NCBI GenBank assembly: GCA_963660385.1 | Contig: CAVKWQ010000023.1 | Location: 1 to 23,540 of the forward strand | Origin: Avelusimicrobium sp963660385 | GTDB taxonomy: Bacteria > Elusimicrobiota > Elusimicrobia > Elusimicrobiales > Elusimicrobiaceae | Length of the DNA stretch: 23,540 nt | Direction of reading: 5' to 3' | Part shown: in pieces, positions 7,384-14,900 of the stretch | How positions within the stretch are numbered: position 1 is the stretch's first letter | How the letters are laid out: each line of letters starts with the position of its first letter | Notes under the pieces: model-generated | Databases searched by the model: none | What the model was told of the DNA's origin: nothing | What the model saw: the letters and a program-made list of their open reading frames with translations, nothing else | Translations under genes and position numbers: made by a program

Positions 7384-7951
7384 CGAAATTTTTTATTCTA
7401 TCCAGGGCGAAGGGCAACATACGGGTATGCCCGCCGTATTTTTGCGCCTGTCCGGGTGCAGTATGAACTGCTCCTTTTGCGACACCAAATACGCCTTTGG
7501 TTCGGGCAAAGAAATGGGGCAAGAGGCCCTGTTAAAAGACCTTGCCCAATACCCGGCCAAGGCCGTTATTATCACGGGTGGAGAACCCACGGAGCAAGAT
7601 TTGCCCGCCCTGATTGCCCTCTTAAAGGCCCACGGCTACACCGTCCATTTGGAAACGAACGGCGCCAACGACTGCGACGTAAGCCAGGCGGATTTTGTTT
7701 GCGTATCGCCCAAGAAATACGTCAGCCCCGAAATGCTCAAAAAGGCGGACATTATCAAAATTGTCGTCGGCCAAGACACCGATTTAACAGATTTAAAAAA
7801 ATACTACGCGTACGAAAACGCGCACACCCGTATTTATCTTCAACCCGAAAGTAACAAACAGGAGAACATTGACTTATGCGTAAAATTGCTAAAAGAACAT
7901 CCCTCAGCCCGGTTAAGCCTGCAAATGCACAAACTGATAAACATCCGCTAA
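7358..7951 (+). CDS. queE: 7-carboxy-7-deazaguanine synthase QueE (radical SAM)
   Basis: 197 residues. QueE converts 6-carboxytetrahydropterin to 7-carboxy-7-deazaguanine. The radical-SAM cluster motif is CSMNCSFC (Cys34, Cys38, Cys41). It is preceded by the FYSIQGEG substrate region at 12-19 and followed by GGEP at 74-77 and the SLQMHK C-terminus typical of QueE. ATG 7358 lies inside queD, with GGGAGAG just upstream serving as Shine-Dalgarno. The last 76 nt overlap the start of folE in another frame. QueC, QueF and later queuosine enzymes are not in the window. Confidence 0.95.
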   Translation: MPQPSWKVSEIFYSIQGEGQHTGMPAVFLRLSGCSMNCSFCDTKYAFGSGKEMGQEALLKDLAQYPAKAVIITGGEPTEQDLPALIALLKAHGYTVHLETNGANDCDVSQADFVCVSPKKYVSPEMLKKADIIKIVVGQDTDLTDLKKYYAYENAHTRIYLQPESNKQENIDLCVKLLKEHPSARLSLQMHKLINIR

Positions 7952-8496
7952 CCGAAGAAAAGATTTTGCAAAACCTGCGCGAAATTTTAGCCTACATCGG
8001 CGACGACCCGACCCGCGAGGGGCTTTTGGAAACGCCAAAACGCATTGTGCGCAGTTGGCAGAAACTCTTTGGCGGCTACAAAATGAAACCGCAAGATGTG
8101 TTAAAAACGTTTACCGAGGGCTCCTGCGAGGAAATGGTGGTACTTAAAAATATTGAGTTTTACTCCACCTGCGAACACCACTTGCAGCCGTTCTTCGGCA
8201 CGATAAGCATCGGCTACCTGCCCAAGGGGCGTGTGCTTGGTATTTCCAAATTGGCGCGCTTGGTAGAGGTGTATGCCCGCCGCCTGCAAATCCAGGAAAA
8301 ACTGGTGGCGCAAATTGCCGACAGTTTAATGGAAACCTTACAGCCCTACGGCGTAATGGTGGTGTGCAAGGCCAAACATATGTGTATCAGCGCGCGCGGC
8401 ATTGAAAAGCACGACGCCGTAATGGTAACGAGCGCTATCCGTGGTGCGTTCAAAAAAATGGAAGTGCGCAGCGAATTTTTGGAAATGATTAAATAG
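7876..8496 (+). CDS. folE: GTP cyclohydrolase I
   Basis: 206 residues. FolE hydrolyses GTP to 7,8-dihydroneopterin triphosphate, the common precursor of folate and of the QueD/QueE pathway encoded just upstream. Zinc ligands are Cys99, His102 (STCEHH) and Cys170, with the same 71-residue Cys-Cys spacing as E. coli FolE (110/181). The ISKLARLVEVYARR and ICISARG-like (MCISARGIEKHD) motifs are present. An in-frame TGA two codons before ATG 7876 makes this the most upstream ATG possible. The core fold begins near residue 27, so residues 1-25 are a basic tail encoded by DNA that also encodes the QueE C-terminus. An AGGAG site lies 11 nt before the start, a long spacing. Confidence 0.95.
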   Translation: MRKIAKRTSLSPVKPANAQTDKHPLTEEKILQNLREILAYIGDDPTREGLLETPKRIVRSWQKLFGGYKMKPQDVLKTFTEGSCEEMVVLKNIEFYSTCEHHLQPFFGTISIGYLPKGRVLGISKLARLVEVYARRLQIQEKLVAQIADSLMETLQPYGVMVVCKAKHMCISARGIEKHDAVMVTSAIRGAFKKMEVRSEFLEMIK

Positions 8497-8504
8497 GCCC
8501 GCTT

Positions 8505-9302
8505 ATGACAAAACCGCTTTTAATGGGAATTGTAAACGCTACGCCGGATTCGTTTTACGACGGAAATCCGCAAAACAATCTGCCCACCTTGCTGGCCAAA
8601 TGCAAGGATTACGCGGACGGCGGCGTAGATATTTTTGATATTGGCGGCGAATCCACCCGCCCGAGTGCCGCCCCTGTTCCGGCGGAAGAGGAAATGAACC
8701 GCGTTTTGCCGCTTATTAAAGAGGTTCGCAAAACTTGGCCCAAAAGTCCCGTTTCCTTGGATACCGTCAAAATTCCGGTGGCGTTAGAGGGGTTAAAGGC
8801 GGGCGTTTCCATCATCAACGACGTAAGTGGCACGCCGGATAAGGAAATGTTCAAAATCGTCAAAGATTTCAACGCGCAAATTGTGGTAATGCACACGCGC
8901 GGCACGCCGCAGACAATGCAAACAATGACGGACTATACCGATTTATTGGGCGAAATAAAGGAATTTTTGGCCCGCAAGATTGACGAGGCCGTTTCGTGCG
9001 GGATTGCCAAGCAAAACGTGATTATTGACGTGGGATTTGGCTTTGCCAAAACGCGCGAACAAAACTATGAACTCTTAAAGCATTTAGCCTTTTTTAAAGA
9101 TTTAGGCGTGCGGATGCTCGTCGGCTTGTCGCGCAAAACCTTTCTCGCGCAAAAGCGCGAACTTCCCCCCAAACGCAAGGCGCAAACCCTGGCCGCCAAT
9201 TTGGTGGCGTTGCAGGGCGGGGCGGATATTTTGCGCGTACACGATGTAAAGGACACGCGCAAAATTATGGACTTTTACCAAGAATTACAGGGGGCCAAAT
9301 GA
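8505..9302 (+). CDS. folP: Dihydropteroate synthase
   Basis: 265 residues. FolP condenses 6-hydroxymethyl-dihydropterin pyrophosphate with p-aminobenzoate and is the sulfonamide target. Motifs in order: MGIVNATPDSF (7-17), DIGGESTRPSA (45-55), SLDT (84-87), NDVSG (105-109), MHTRG (129-133), DVGFGF (175-180), GLSRK (207-211) and RVHDV (244-248). The usual DPGxGF reads DVGFGF here, a mild departure. It starts 8 nt after folE with only a weak Shine-Dalgarno sequence, and its TGA overlaps the next ATG (ATGA), suggesting translational coupling. Confidence 0.96.
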   Translation: MTKPLLMGIVNATPDSFYDGNPQNNLPTLLAKCKDYADGGVDIFDIGGESTRPSAAPVPAEEEMNRVLPLIKEVRKTWPKSPVSLDTVKIPVALEGLKAGVSIINDVSGTPDKEMFKIVKDFNAQIVVMHTRGTPQTMQTMTDYTDLLGEIKEFLARKIDEAVSCGIAKQNVIIDVGFGFAKTREQNYELLKHLAFFKDLGVRMLVGLSRKTFLAQKRELPPKRKAQTLAANLVALQGGADILRVHDVKDTRKIMDFYQELQGAK

Positions 9303-9649
9303 GCAAGGTCTATTTGACCCAATGCGGCGATTTTACCGCTTGCCACGGGCACGGCGGCACATTAGCCGAAGCGGTCCACACGCACCGTTTTCACTACGAG
9401 GTTACCTTTTACGGCCCCACGAATAAAGAAGGCTACCTGATTGATTTCCGCCTTTTAGCAGACACCTTTCAAAAGGAAATTAACGCCAAACTAAACGGTT
9501 GCAACCTCGGCACACTCTTTAAAAACCCTACCACCGAGGAACTGGCCGTATGGATGTACAACCGCCTAAATGCCCTGTTGCCGCACTTATTTAGCGTGAA
9601 AGTAGGCGAAGAGCCCGACCGCTGGATAGAATACAGAGGAGAAAACTAA
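9299..9649 (+). CDS. PTPS-family protein, probable PTPS-III replacing dihydroneopterin aldolase
   Basis: 116 residues, homologous in layout to QueD but clearly divergent. Zinc-ligand positions are retained as His16, His27 and His29 (ACH and VHTH). The catalytic Cys of QueD is absent: the position four before the HxH reads Ala23 and is followed by Glu24, giving ExxHxH. That Glu is the hallmark of the PTPS-III subgroup known to convert dihydroneopterin to 6-hydroxymethyl-dihydropterin in bacteria lacking FolB. The Asp-His pair of QueD is Asn66-Gly67 here. NPTTEE (76-81) and Glu104 are kept. It lies between folP and folK with 4-nt and 1-nt overlaps, and no folB is seen in the operon. Function is inferred from motif and context. 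Confidence 0.8.
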   Translation: MSKVYLTQCGDFTACHGHGGTLAEAVHTHRFHYEVTFYGPTNKEGYLIDFRLLADTFQKEINAKLNGCNLGTLFKNPTTEELAVWMYNRLNALLPHLFSVKVGEEPDRWIEYRGEN

Positions 9650-10146
9650 TGCCCCGCGCCGTAATTGCTTTGGGCAGCAACATTGCCCCCGCCAAGGAAC
9701 ACATAGACCGCGCCATTAAGGCCCTGTCTGCCGCCGGCACGGTAAAAGAGGTGGCCCCGTACATTATTTCCAAGCCGGAAGGGTACTCTCACCAAGAGGA
9801 TTTTATCAACACCGTGCTGATTTTAAGCACGCCCTTTCAGCCAATGCCGCTTTTAAAAAAATTAAAAGCGCTGGAAAAGGAACTCGGCAGAAAGCCCACC
9901 TTTACCAACGGTCCGCGCGTGATTGATTTGGATATTTTGTTTTATGACGATTTAGTCCTGTTTGAGGACGACCCGCAATATCACTTATTTTTGCCGCATC
10001 CGCGCCTGCACGAGCGGGAATTTGTGTTAAAGCCGCTTTCGTACCTGTTGCCGGACTATGTCCACCCCAAACTGGGAAAGCCCATTTACCGCCTGTACCG
10101 CGAGTTAATGAAAAAAAAGGGCGCACCCACTTGCCGGATTTTGTAA
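9649..10146 (+). CDS. folK: 6-hydroxymethyl-7,8-dihydropterin pyrophosphokinase
   Basis: 165 residues. FolK transfers pyrophosphate from ATP to 6-hydroxymethyl-dihydropterin, giving the FolP substrate. Motifs: ALGSN (7-11), QEDFINTV (49-56), GPRVIDLDILFYD (88-100, with the metal-binding Asp93 and Asp95) and PHPRLHEREFVL (116-127). The start ATG shares its A with the stop codon of the preceding gene (TAATG). It is the last gene of the operon. Its TAA stop codon is part of the likely -10 box of the following lipoprotein gene. Confidence 0.96.
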   Translation: MPRAVIALGSNIAPAKEHIDRAIKALSAAGTVKEVAPYIISKPEGYSHQEDFINTVLILSTPFQPMPLLKKLKALEKELGRKPTFTNGPRVIDLDILFYDDLVLFEDDPQYHLFLPHPRLHEREFVLKPLSYLLPDYVHPKLGKPIYRLYRELMKKKGAPTCRIL

Positions 10147-10149
10147 AAT
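10142..10149 (+). promoter_or_regulatory. Probable promoter of the first OmpA lipoprotein gene
   Basis: TG-TAAAAT, with TAAAAT at 10144-10149, overlaps the folK stop codon. The expected start near 10156 gives a 35-nt leader to ATG 10191 with a good AAGGAG site. The second OmpA gene has TAAAAT at exactly the same distance from its ATG. Confidence 0.5.
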
Positions 10150-10190
10150 ATAAGTAAGGTAGTAATACTATACACTATAAGGAGACCCCA

Positions 10191-10745
10191 ATGAAAAAAG
10201 TAGTAACCCTGTTGGCCGCCGCTTTATTTTTAGGCGCGTGCCATTGCACCTGCACCAAAAACACCTGCAAAACCACCCAGAAGCCCGTTCAAATCCAGGC
10301 TGCCGCTAAACCGGCCCCCAAGCAAGAACCTGCTAAACCCGCTAAAACCGTAGTGGAAGACAAAGATTTTACCGAAGTCGCCAAAGTCAACCGCAAGGCC
10401 GACCGCGTTGTTTTGACCTATAAAGAACCGATTAATTTCCGCTACAACAGCGACGAAATTGACCCCGCTTCTTTAAAACCGATTAAACAAACCGCCCGCG
10501 CCTTGAAGAAATACCCGGACCACACCGTCCGCGTAGCCGGTTACACCGATTCCTTCGGCCCCGCCGATTACAATATGGACCTGTCCCAGCGCCGCGCCAA
10601 AGCCGTAGCGTTGGAACTTGTGAAAGAAGGCGTCCCCGCTAAAAACGTATCCTTCATCGGTTACGGCGAAGCGAACCCGGTTGCCTCCAACAAAACCCGC
10701 GAAGGCCGCGCCAAAAACCGCCGCGTGGAATTGGAAATCAAATAG
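10191..10745 (+). CDS. OmpA/Pal-like peptidoglycan-binding lipoprotein
   Basis: 184 residues. A lipoprotein signal peptide ends in LGAC (lipidated Cys17). It is followed by a short Cys-rich patch (CHCTCTKNTC), a Pro/Ala/Lys-rich linker to about residue 55, and a C-terminal OmpA domain (about 75-184). Family motifs include the Asp and Arg residues that contact diaminopimelate peptidoglycan: YTDSFG, NMDLSQRRA and GRAKNRRVE. The role is probably to tether the outer membrane to peptidoglycan, as Pal does. No tolB or other tol genes lie nearby, so I do not call it pal. The gene has AAGGAG 6 nt before ATG and is closed by a strong terminator. Confidence 0.88.
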   Translation: MKKVVTLLAAALFLGACHCTCTKNTCKTTQKPVQIQAAAKPAPKQEPAKPAKTVVEDKDFTEVAKVNRKADRVVLTYKEPINFRYNSDEIDPASLKPIKQTARALKKYPDHTVRVAGYTDSFGPADYNMDLSQRRAKAVALELVKEGVPAKNVSFIGYGEANPVASNKTREGRAKNRRVELEIK

Positions 10746-10763
10746 TTTACCAGTTATATGACA

Positions 10764-10797
10764 AAAGCCCCGCCCCAAGCGGGGCTTTTTATTTTTA
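10764..10797 (+). terminator. Intrinsic terminator after first OmpA gene
   Basis: Stem AAAAGCCCCGC (10764-10774) pairs with GCGGGGCTTTT (10780-10790) across a 5-nt loop, followed by a T-rich run. Confidence 0.9.
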
Positions 10798-10806
10798 TCC
10801 GTTAAT

Positions 10807-10815
10807 TGCTAAAAT
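10807..10815 (+). promoter_or_regulatory. Extended -10 promoter, leaderless start for 10822
   Basis: TGC-TAAAAT (hexamer 10810-10815) lies 6 nt before ATG 10822. No Shine-Dalgarno sequence is present. It falls just after the preceding terminator. Confidence 0.65.
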
Positions 10816-10821
10816 TTTGAT

Positions 10822-11628
10822 ATGAAAATCCAAGCGCTTTGTTTTTTGCTTCTATTTTTTCCCCTTTCGTTAGGGGCCGAATCCTTGCAAAATTTTGTAA
10901 ACCAAGCCGCCGCGCCACTTGCGCAAGAAGTGGGCGAAAAAACGCCCGTTGTATTTTATTTGGAACGCCCCCAAGTCCGCGGGCAACTGGCCCGCTGGAA
11001 TAGGCAAAAAAAGCGCTTTTATCTCTCAAAAACGGCTCTAAAAAACTGGCTCAAACAAACCCAAGCCCCCACGCCCGAACTTTTGGCACGCTGTTTGGCG
11101 CCACTCTACCAGCACGAAAAACTCCACGCCAAAAATGACATACTTGCCGCGCAAAACGGTTTTATATGGCCCCTTACACTAGGCGATGAAGTGCTGGCTA
11201 CCGCCAAGCAAGTGGCTTTTATACAACAACAGACGGACAAACAGCCCGATTATTACCAAAATTGCGCTTTTCTAACACCCCTGCTACCGGCCGAAAGAAC
11301 TGCTGCAAAACAGAAAAACTGGCCCGCGTTTGAAACGGCTGTTCTTACGCGTTATGCAAGCCTGCCTGCGCAAAGACTCCCCCCTCCACCGCTAACGCCC
11401 GAATTTATCCGCCAAGCCCAAACGGGCAAAATTGTCTATGGTCCTTTAATGTATAAAGTTCGTGCCAAAGGAGTTACTTTGCAAAAAGTTTTTTCTAACG
11501 GACGCCCTTGGACAGAAGTTAATACAAAAGAATTAGATAAAATCGCCGATTCTCCGTTTTTTAAAATCTACTTAAAAATTTTTGCCAACCAAACAAACCA
11601 AACAAAAAGAGAACTATTCAGACGGTAG
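10822..11628 (+). CDS. Exported protein with HExxH motif, unknown family
   Basis: 268 residues. The signal peptide at 1-19 (FFPLSLGA, then E) predicts export. The mature N-terminus is rich in Gln, Ala and Pro. At 98-102 the protein reads HEKLH, matching the HExxH zinc-binding core of zincin peptidases, in the context LYQHEKLHAKND. A downstream GDEVLATAKQ (about 121-130) could supply a third ligand, but no canonical ExxxD or HxxGxxH follows, so a protease activity is only a possibility. No other domain is recognised. The gene is monocistronic with a leaderless start, and its stop codon lies 4 nt before the hexanucleotide tract upstream of the autotransporter. Confidence 0.7.
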   Translation: MKIQALCFLLLFFPLSLGAESLQNFVNQAAAPLAQEVGEKTPVVFYLERPQVRGQLARWNRQKKRFYLSKTALKNWLKQTQAPTPELLARCLAPLYQHEKLHAKNDILAAQNGFIWPLTLGDEVLATAKQVAFIQQQTDKQPDYYQNCAFLTPLLPAERTAAKQKNWPAFETAVLTRYASLPAQRLPPPPLTPEFIRQAQTGKIVYGPLMYKVRAKGVTLQKVFSNGRPWTEVNTKELDKIADSPFFKIYLKIFANQTNQTKRELFRR

Positions 11629-11632
11629 AAGT

Positions 11633-11710
11633 GCTTTTGCTTTTGCTTTTGCTTTTGCTTTTGCTTTTGCTTTTGCTTTTGCTTTTGCTTTTGCTTTTGC
11701 TTTTGCTTTT
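11633..11710. repeat. Hexanucleotide tandem repeat, 13 x GCTTTT
   Basis: Thirteen perfect GCTTTT units (78 bp) are followed by a partial unit, GCTTTC. The tract begins 4 nt after one stop codon and ends 13 nt before a consensus TATAAT box (11724-11729), so the -35 zone of the autotransporter promoter lies within it. Perfect short repeats of this length are prone to slipped-strand change. Confidence 0.97.
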
Positions 11711-11720
11711 GCTTTCTGTA

Positions 11721-11729
11721 TGCTATAAT
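11721..11729 (+). promoter_or_regulatory. Extended -10 promoter of autotransporter leader
   Basis: Consensus TGC-TATAAT with the hexamer at 11724-11729. The expected start is at about 11736, giving a leader of about 187 nt before the autotransporter ATG. There is no clear consensus -35, because that zone is the GCTTTT repeat. Confidence 0.7.
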
Positions 11730-11735
11730 TTTATT

Positions 11736-11768
11736 ATGTGGCGGACGCTTACGCGTCCGCCGTTGTAA
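11736..11768 (+). CDS. Putative 10-residue leaderless leader peptide
   Basis: ATG lies exactly 6 nt after the TATAAT box, in the same geometry as the six leaderless genes of the window. It opens a 10-codon frame (MWRTLTRPPL) ending in TAA. The same DNA forms a perfect 9-bp hairpin (11740-11748 with 11753-11761). The frame may be a leader peptide, or the hairpin may simply protect the 5' end of the RNA. I cannot tell which from sequence alone. Confidence 0.3.
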   Translation: MWRTLTRPPL

Positions 11769-11817
11769 TTCCCCGTGAGGATGGGCTGACAGTTTGCTTC
11801 TCGTTTTTGTAGGAGAA

Positions 11818-11871
11818 ATGAAAAACAAGCCCAAGATATCCCCATACTCGCCTGGTTTTTGGAAGCATTGA
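11818..11871 (+). CDS. Possible 17-residue small ORF in the leader
   Basis: ATG 11818 follows AGGAG by only 2 nt, and the frame (MKNKPKISPYSPGFWKH) ends in TGA at 11869-11871. The ribosome site lies inside a predicted stem. The short spacing and lack of homology evidence make this weak. Confidence 0.2.
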   Translation: MKNKPKISPYSPGFWKH

Positions 11872-11922
11872 GGCGTTCTTCGTTCTACCCCTCCAAAAAC
11901 TTGATTTTACACAGGAGACATA

Positions 11923-14900
11923 ATGAATCCTATTTTGCACAAAACGCTGGCACTTACGTTAAGCGCGTCCTTGTTAAACGCCTACGCTGTGCCGGCCTTT
12001 GCAGCAGAAACCATTTCTGCTGACAAAACCATTACCGGCGAAACTTTTAAAGGCGAAACTGGTAATCAAATGGGTGGCGTGTTTGTTTTAAACGAACCCA
12101 CCGCGGCGGCTACTGGTACCCGTGGTGATATGGTTGTAAACATCAAAGACAGCCACTTTACCAACAATAGCACCTCCGCAGAGGGATATGGTGGCGTCAT
12201 TTTTCAATATACGGGAACCTTGAATATTGACAATGCCACCTTTACTGGAAATACTGCCGATTGGGACGGTGGAGCCATTTCTACCGCCTTTCCTGACAAG
12301 TCTAGACAACCCGATGGAGCCGGTAAATTAGTAGTCAAAAACTCTACCTTTGACTCCAACTCGGCTACCGTTTATTCAGCCGGGGCTATCGGCCTTTACT
12401 CCGAGGGTGAAATTTCTAATTCCACCTTTACAAATAACAATGCTGGCGGGCACGATCCGGCAGATGCTACCGACGGTGGCGGTGCGCTTTATTTAGGTGG
12501 GTGGGGCCAAGCAACCTTAAAGGGCAACCTTTTTGAGGGCAACACTTCCAACCGCGGTGGCGCCATTGGCACGACGGCTGGTGGAATCAGTCAATATGCC
12601 TATCTGCGCTCCACAGGGGATACCTTCAAAAATAACACGGCTACCAAATTTGGCGGTGCTATTTTTAACCAGTTTGCTACGGCCAACAACTATGTAAACG
12701 ATGCTACCTTTACTGGCAACAAAGCCGGTAAATATGGTGGAGCCATTTACAATAGTGGGGTATTGACCGTAAACAACAGTAATTTTACTACCAATACTGC
12801 CGATGCTGGCGGCGCTATTTTTAATGGTGGGAATATGGATATTACAAACTCCCGCTTTTCAAATAACACGGCGTCCAGTTTTGGTGGTGTATTGGTTGTA
12901 TCTGATGCCAAAGCGGCAAAGGATGAGCGTGGAACGGCTGTTACCAACATTACTAATTCCGTTTTTGAAAACAACTATGCTGACGAAGGTGGCGTAATTT
13001 TTCAAAACAACGCAACTATCAAAATTGATAACTCCAAGTTCCTTAATAACAAAGCGGGTTGGATGGGTGTAATTGAGCAAGCCACGCCTTACCCGGGCCC
13101 GAAAGATTCTGCTGGTAAACTCATTATTTCTAACTCTGAATTTACAGGCAATGCGTCCGAACAATGGTCCGCAGGTGCGATTGGTGTATTTTCCGAAGCG
13201 GAAATTTCCAACACCACCTTTAACAACAACTCCATTTTAAGCGACGCTCACGCCGAAGCCCGCGACGGTGGCGGTGCTATTTATGTTGGCGGTTGGGGCC
13301 AATTAGCCGTGAAAGATTCCTCTTTTACGGGCAACAAAGGGAACCGCGGCGGCGCGATTGCCTCTACCAACGAAGGCCAAGGAACCCCAGAGGATCCGGT
13401 GGCCTATATTAAACTGGATAATGTAACCTTTGCAGATAACACCGCTTTGGATGAGGGCGGCGCTATTGCCAACTACTTAATTGGCGGCAATGGCAACCCC
13501 AACACCATTAAAAACTCCACCTTTACCGGTAACAAAGCCGGCACCAAAGGCGGCGCTATTTTCAACGCTAACAAAGCCGTGTTAAACCTGGAAGGCGACA
13601 ACACCTTTGCCGATAACACCGCTAACGGCGTTGCAAACGATATTTACAACGACGGTACATTAAATATCAATTCCGGCACCACCACTTTGGCGGGTGGTAT
13701 TACGGGTAACGGCGCTTTGAACGTAAAAGGTTCGTCCGTGCTGAACCTGGGCCAAAGCACCGCGGAAGCGGACAGCATCGCCTTTGACAACGGCTCCACC
13801 TTGGCCGTGGAATTTGGCAACGATGCGATGGGCAACCTGAAAGCCAACACTATTACCATTGGCGAAAACGCCAGCGACAGCGCCAAACTGCTGGTTACTT
13901 TGTCTCGCGACTTTTTGACCGATACCACGGGCATCAGCCACGAACTGACCAACGGCAGCGATGTTAAAAACGGTTCCTTTGCTATGGCAGATGCGTCCAA
14001 CGCGCTCTACAATGTAACCTTTGATAACAACATTGTTACCGCTGTACGCAAAACGCAGGAAGAAACCAATCAGGAAATTGCCAACGCGGGCGGTAACGCC
14101 AATAACACTAATGTTATCAATGCGTTTACCAATTCGTCCGATATGGGTTCCGATGCTGCCAACCAAACGGCTGACGTCATTAACCGCTTGGCTCAAACCG
14201 ATGTTTCCGCTGCCGTAGCGGCCACCAACGCCGTAGCGCCGGAAGCGGCTTCCGCCAAACAGGTAGTACACGGTTCTATTGCGCGCGAGGTGTTTAACTC
14301 CTTGCAAACCCGTATGGACACCGCCGACAACGCGGCCCCGCAGGCCTTTGCGTTGGACGACGAACAAAAGGTTCAAAAGCAAGGTTCCTGCTCCGTTTGG
14401 ATGCAGGGATTACTCAATAAATCGCACAAAGAAGCCACCGATACTACCGCCTTTACCGGCAGCAGCACGGGCTTGGCCTTTGGTGCCGATACCCGCGTAA
14501 ATGACGATATTTTACTCGGCGCTGGCTATGCTTACACGCATACCAATGTTTCGTCCGACGGTCGCCACGACCGCATTTTGGGAGATAATTTCTTTGTCTA
14601 TGGGCAATACCGCCCCAGCCGCTTCTATGTGCAAGCGTCCTTGGGTTACGGCGATTCCAAATACGAAGAAGCCAAATATCTGCCCGGCTTAAAGGTGGAT
14701 GCGGATTATCACGTTAAATCCTATTCTGCCCAAGCCACCGCAGGGTATGAACTGACTGATATGCTTACCCCCACCTTGGGCTTGCGCTACATCAACCTGC
14801 AACAAGAGGGCTATAAGGATTCTTCCGACCAAGCCGTTGCGGCCGAGCAAAATTCTTACCTCTCTGGCGTGTTGGGTGTAACACTTAAAAACGAAGTGTA

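Larger units (their letters stand above)
11736..11922 (+). ncRNA. Structured 5' leader of the autotransporter mRNA
   Basis: Several pairings are visible in this leader. There is a 5' hairpin (11740-11761). An interrupted stem (11782-11787/11828-11833, 11792-11795/11823-11826, 11798-11802/11813-11817) covers an internal AGGAG-ATG at 11811-11820. A stem at 11849-11853/11871-11875 has a loop segment, GTTTTTGG (11855-11862), perfectly complementary to CCAAAAAC (11893-11900), which is pseudoknot topology. The real AGGAG site of the autotransporter is at 11913-11917. I recognise no known riboswitch or 6S-type consensus. A separate small RNA is an alternative. Confidence 0.4.

Noticed and set aside
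11568..11834. Minus-strand frame encoding a (KQ)n protein
   Set aside because: It is a by-product of the GCTTTT tract read in antisense. It has no ribosome site and overlaps the 3' end of the 10822 gene.
11736..11922. 6S RNA or a known riboswitch
   Set aside because: The 5' and 3' ends do not pair into the long closing stem of 6S RNA, and no aptamer core I know is present.
13660..14382. 240-codon antisense frame in the autotransporter
   Set aside because: It is explained by the repetitive codon bias of the Asn/Gly/Thr-rich passenger. No start context is seen.
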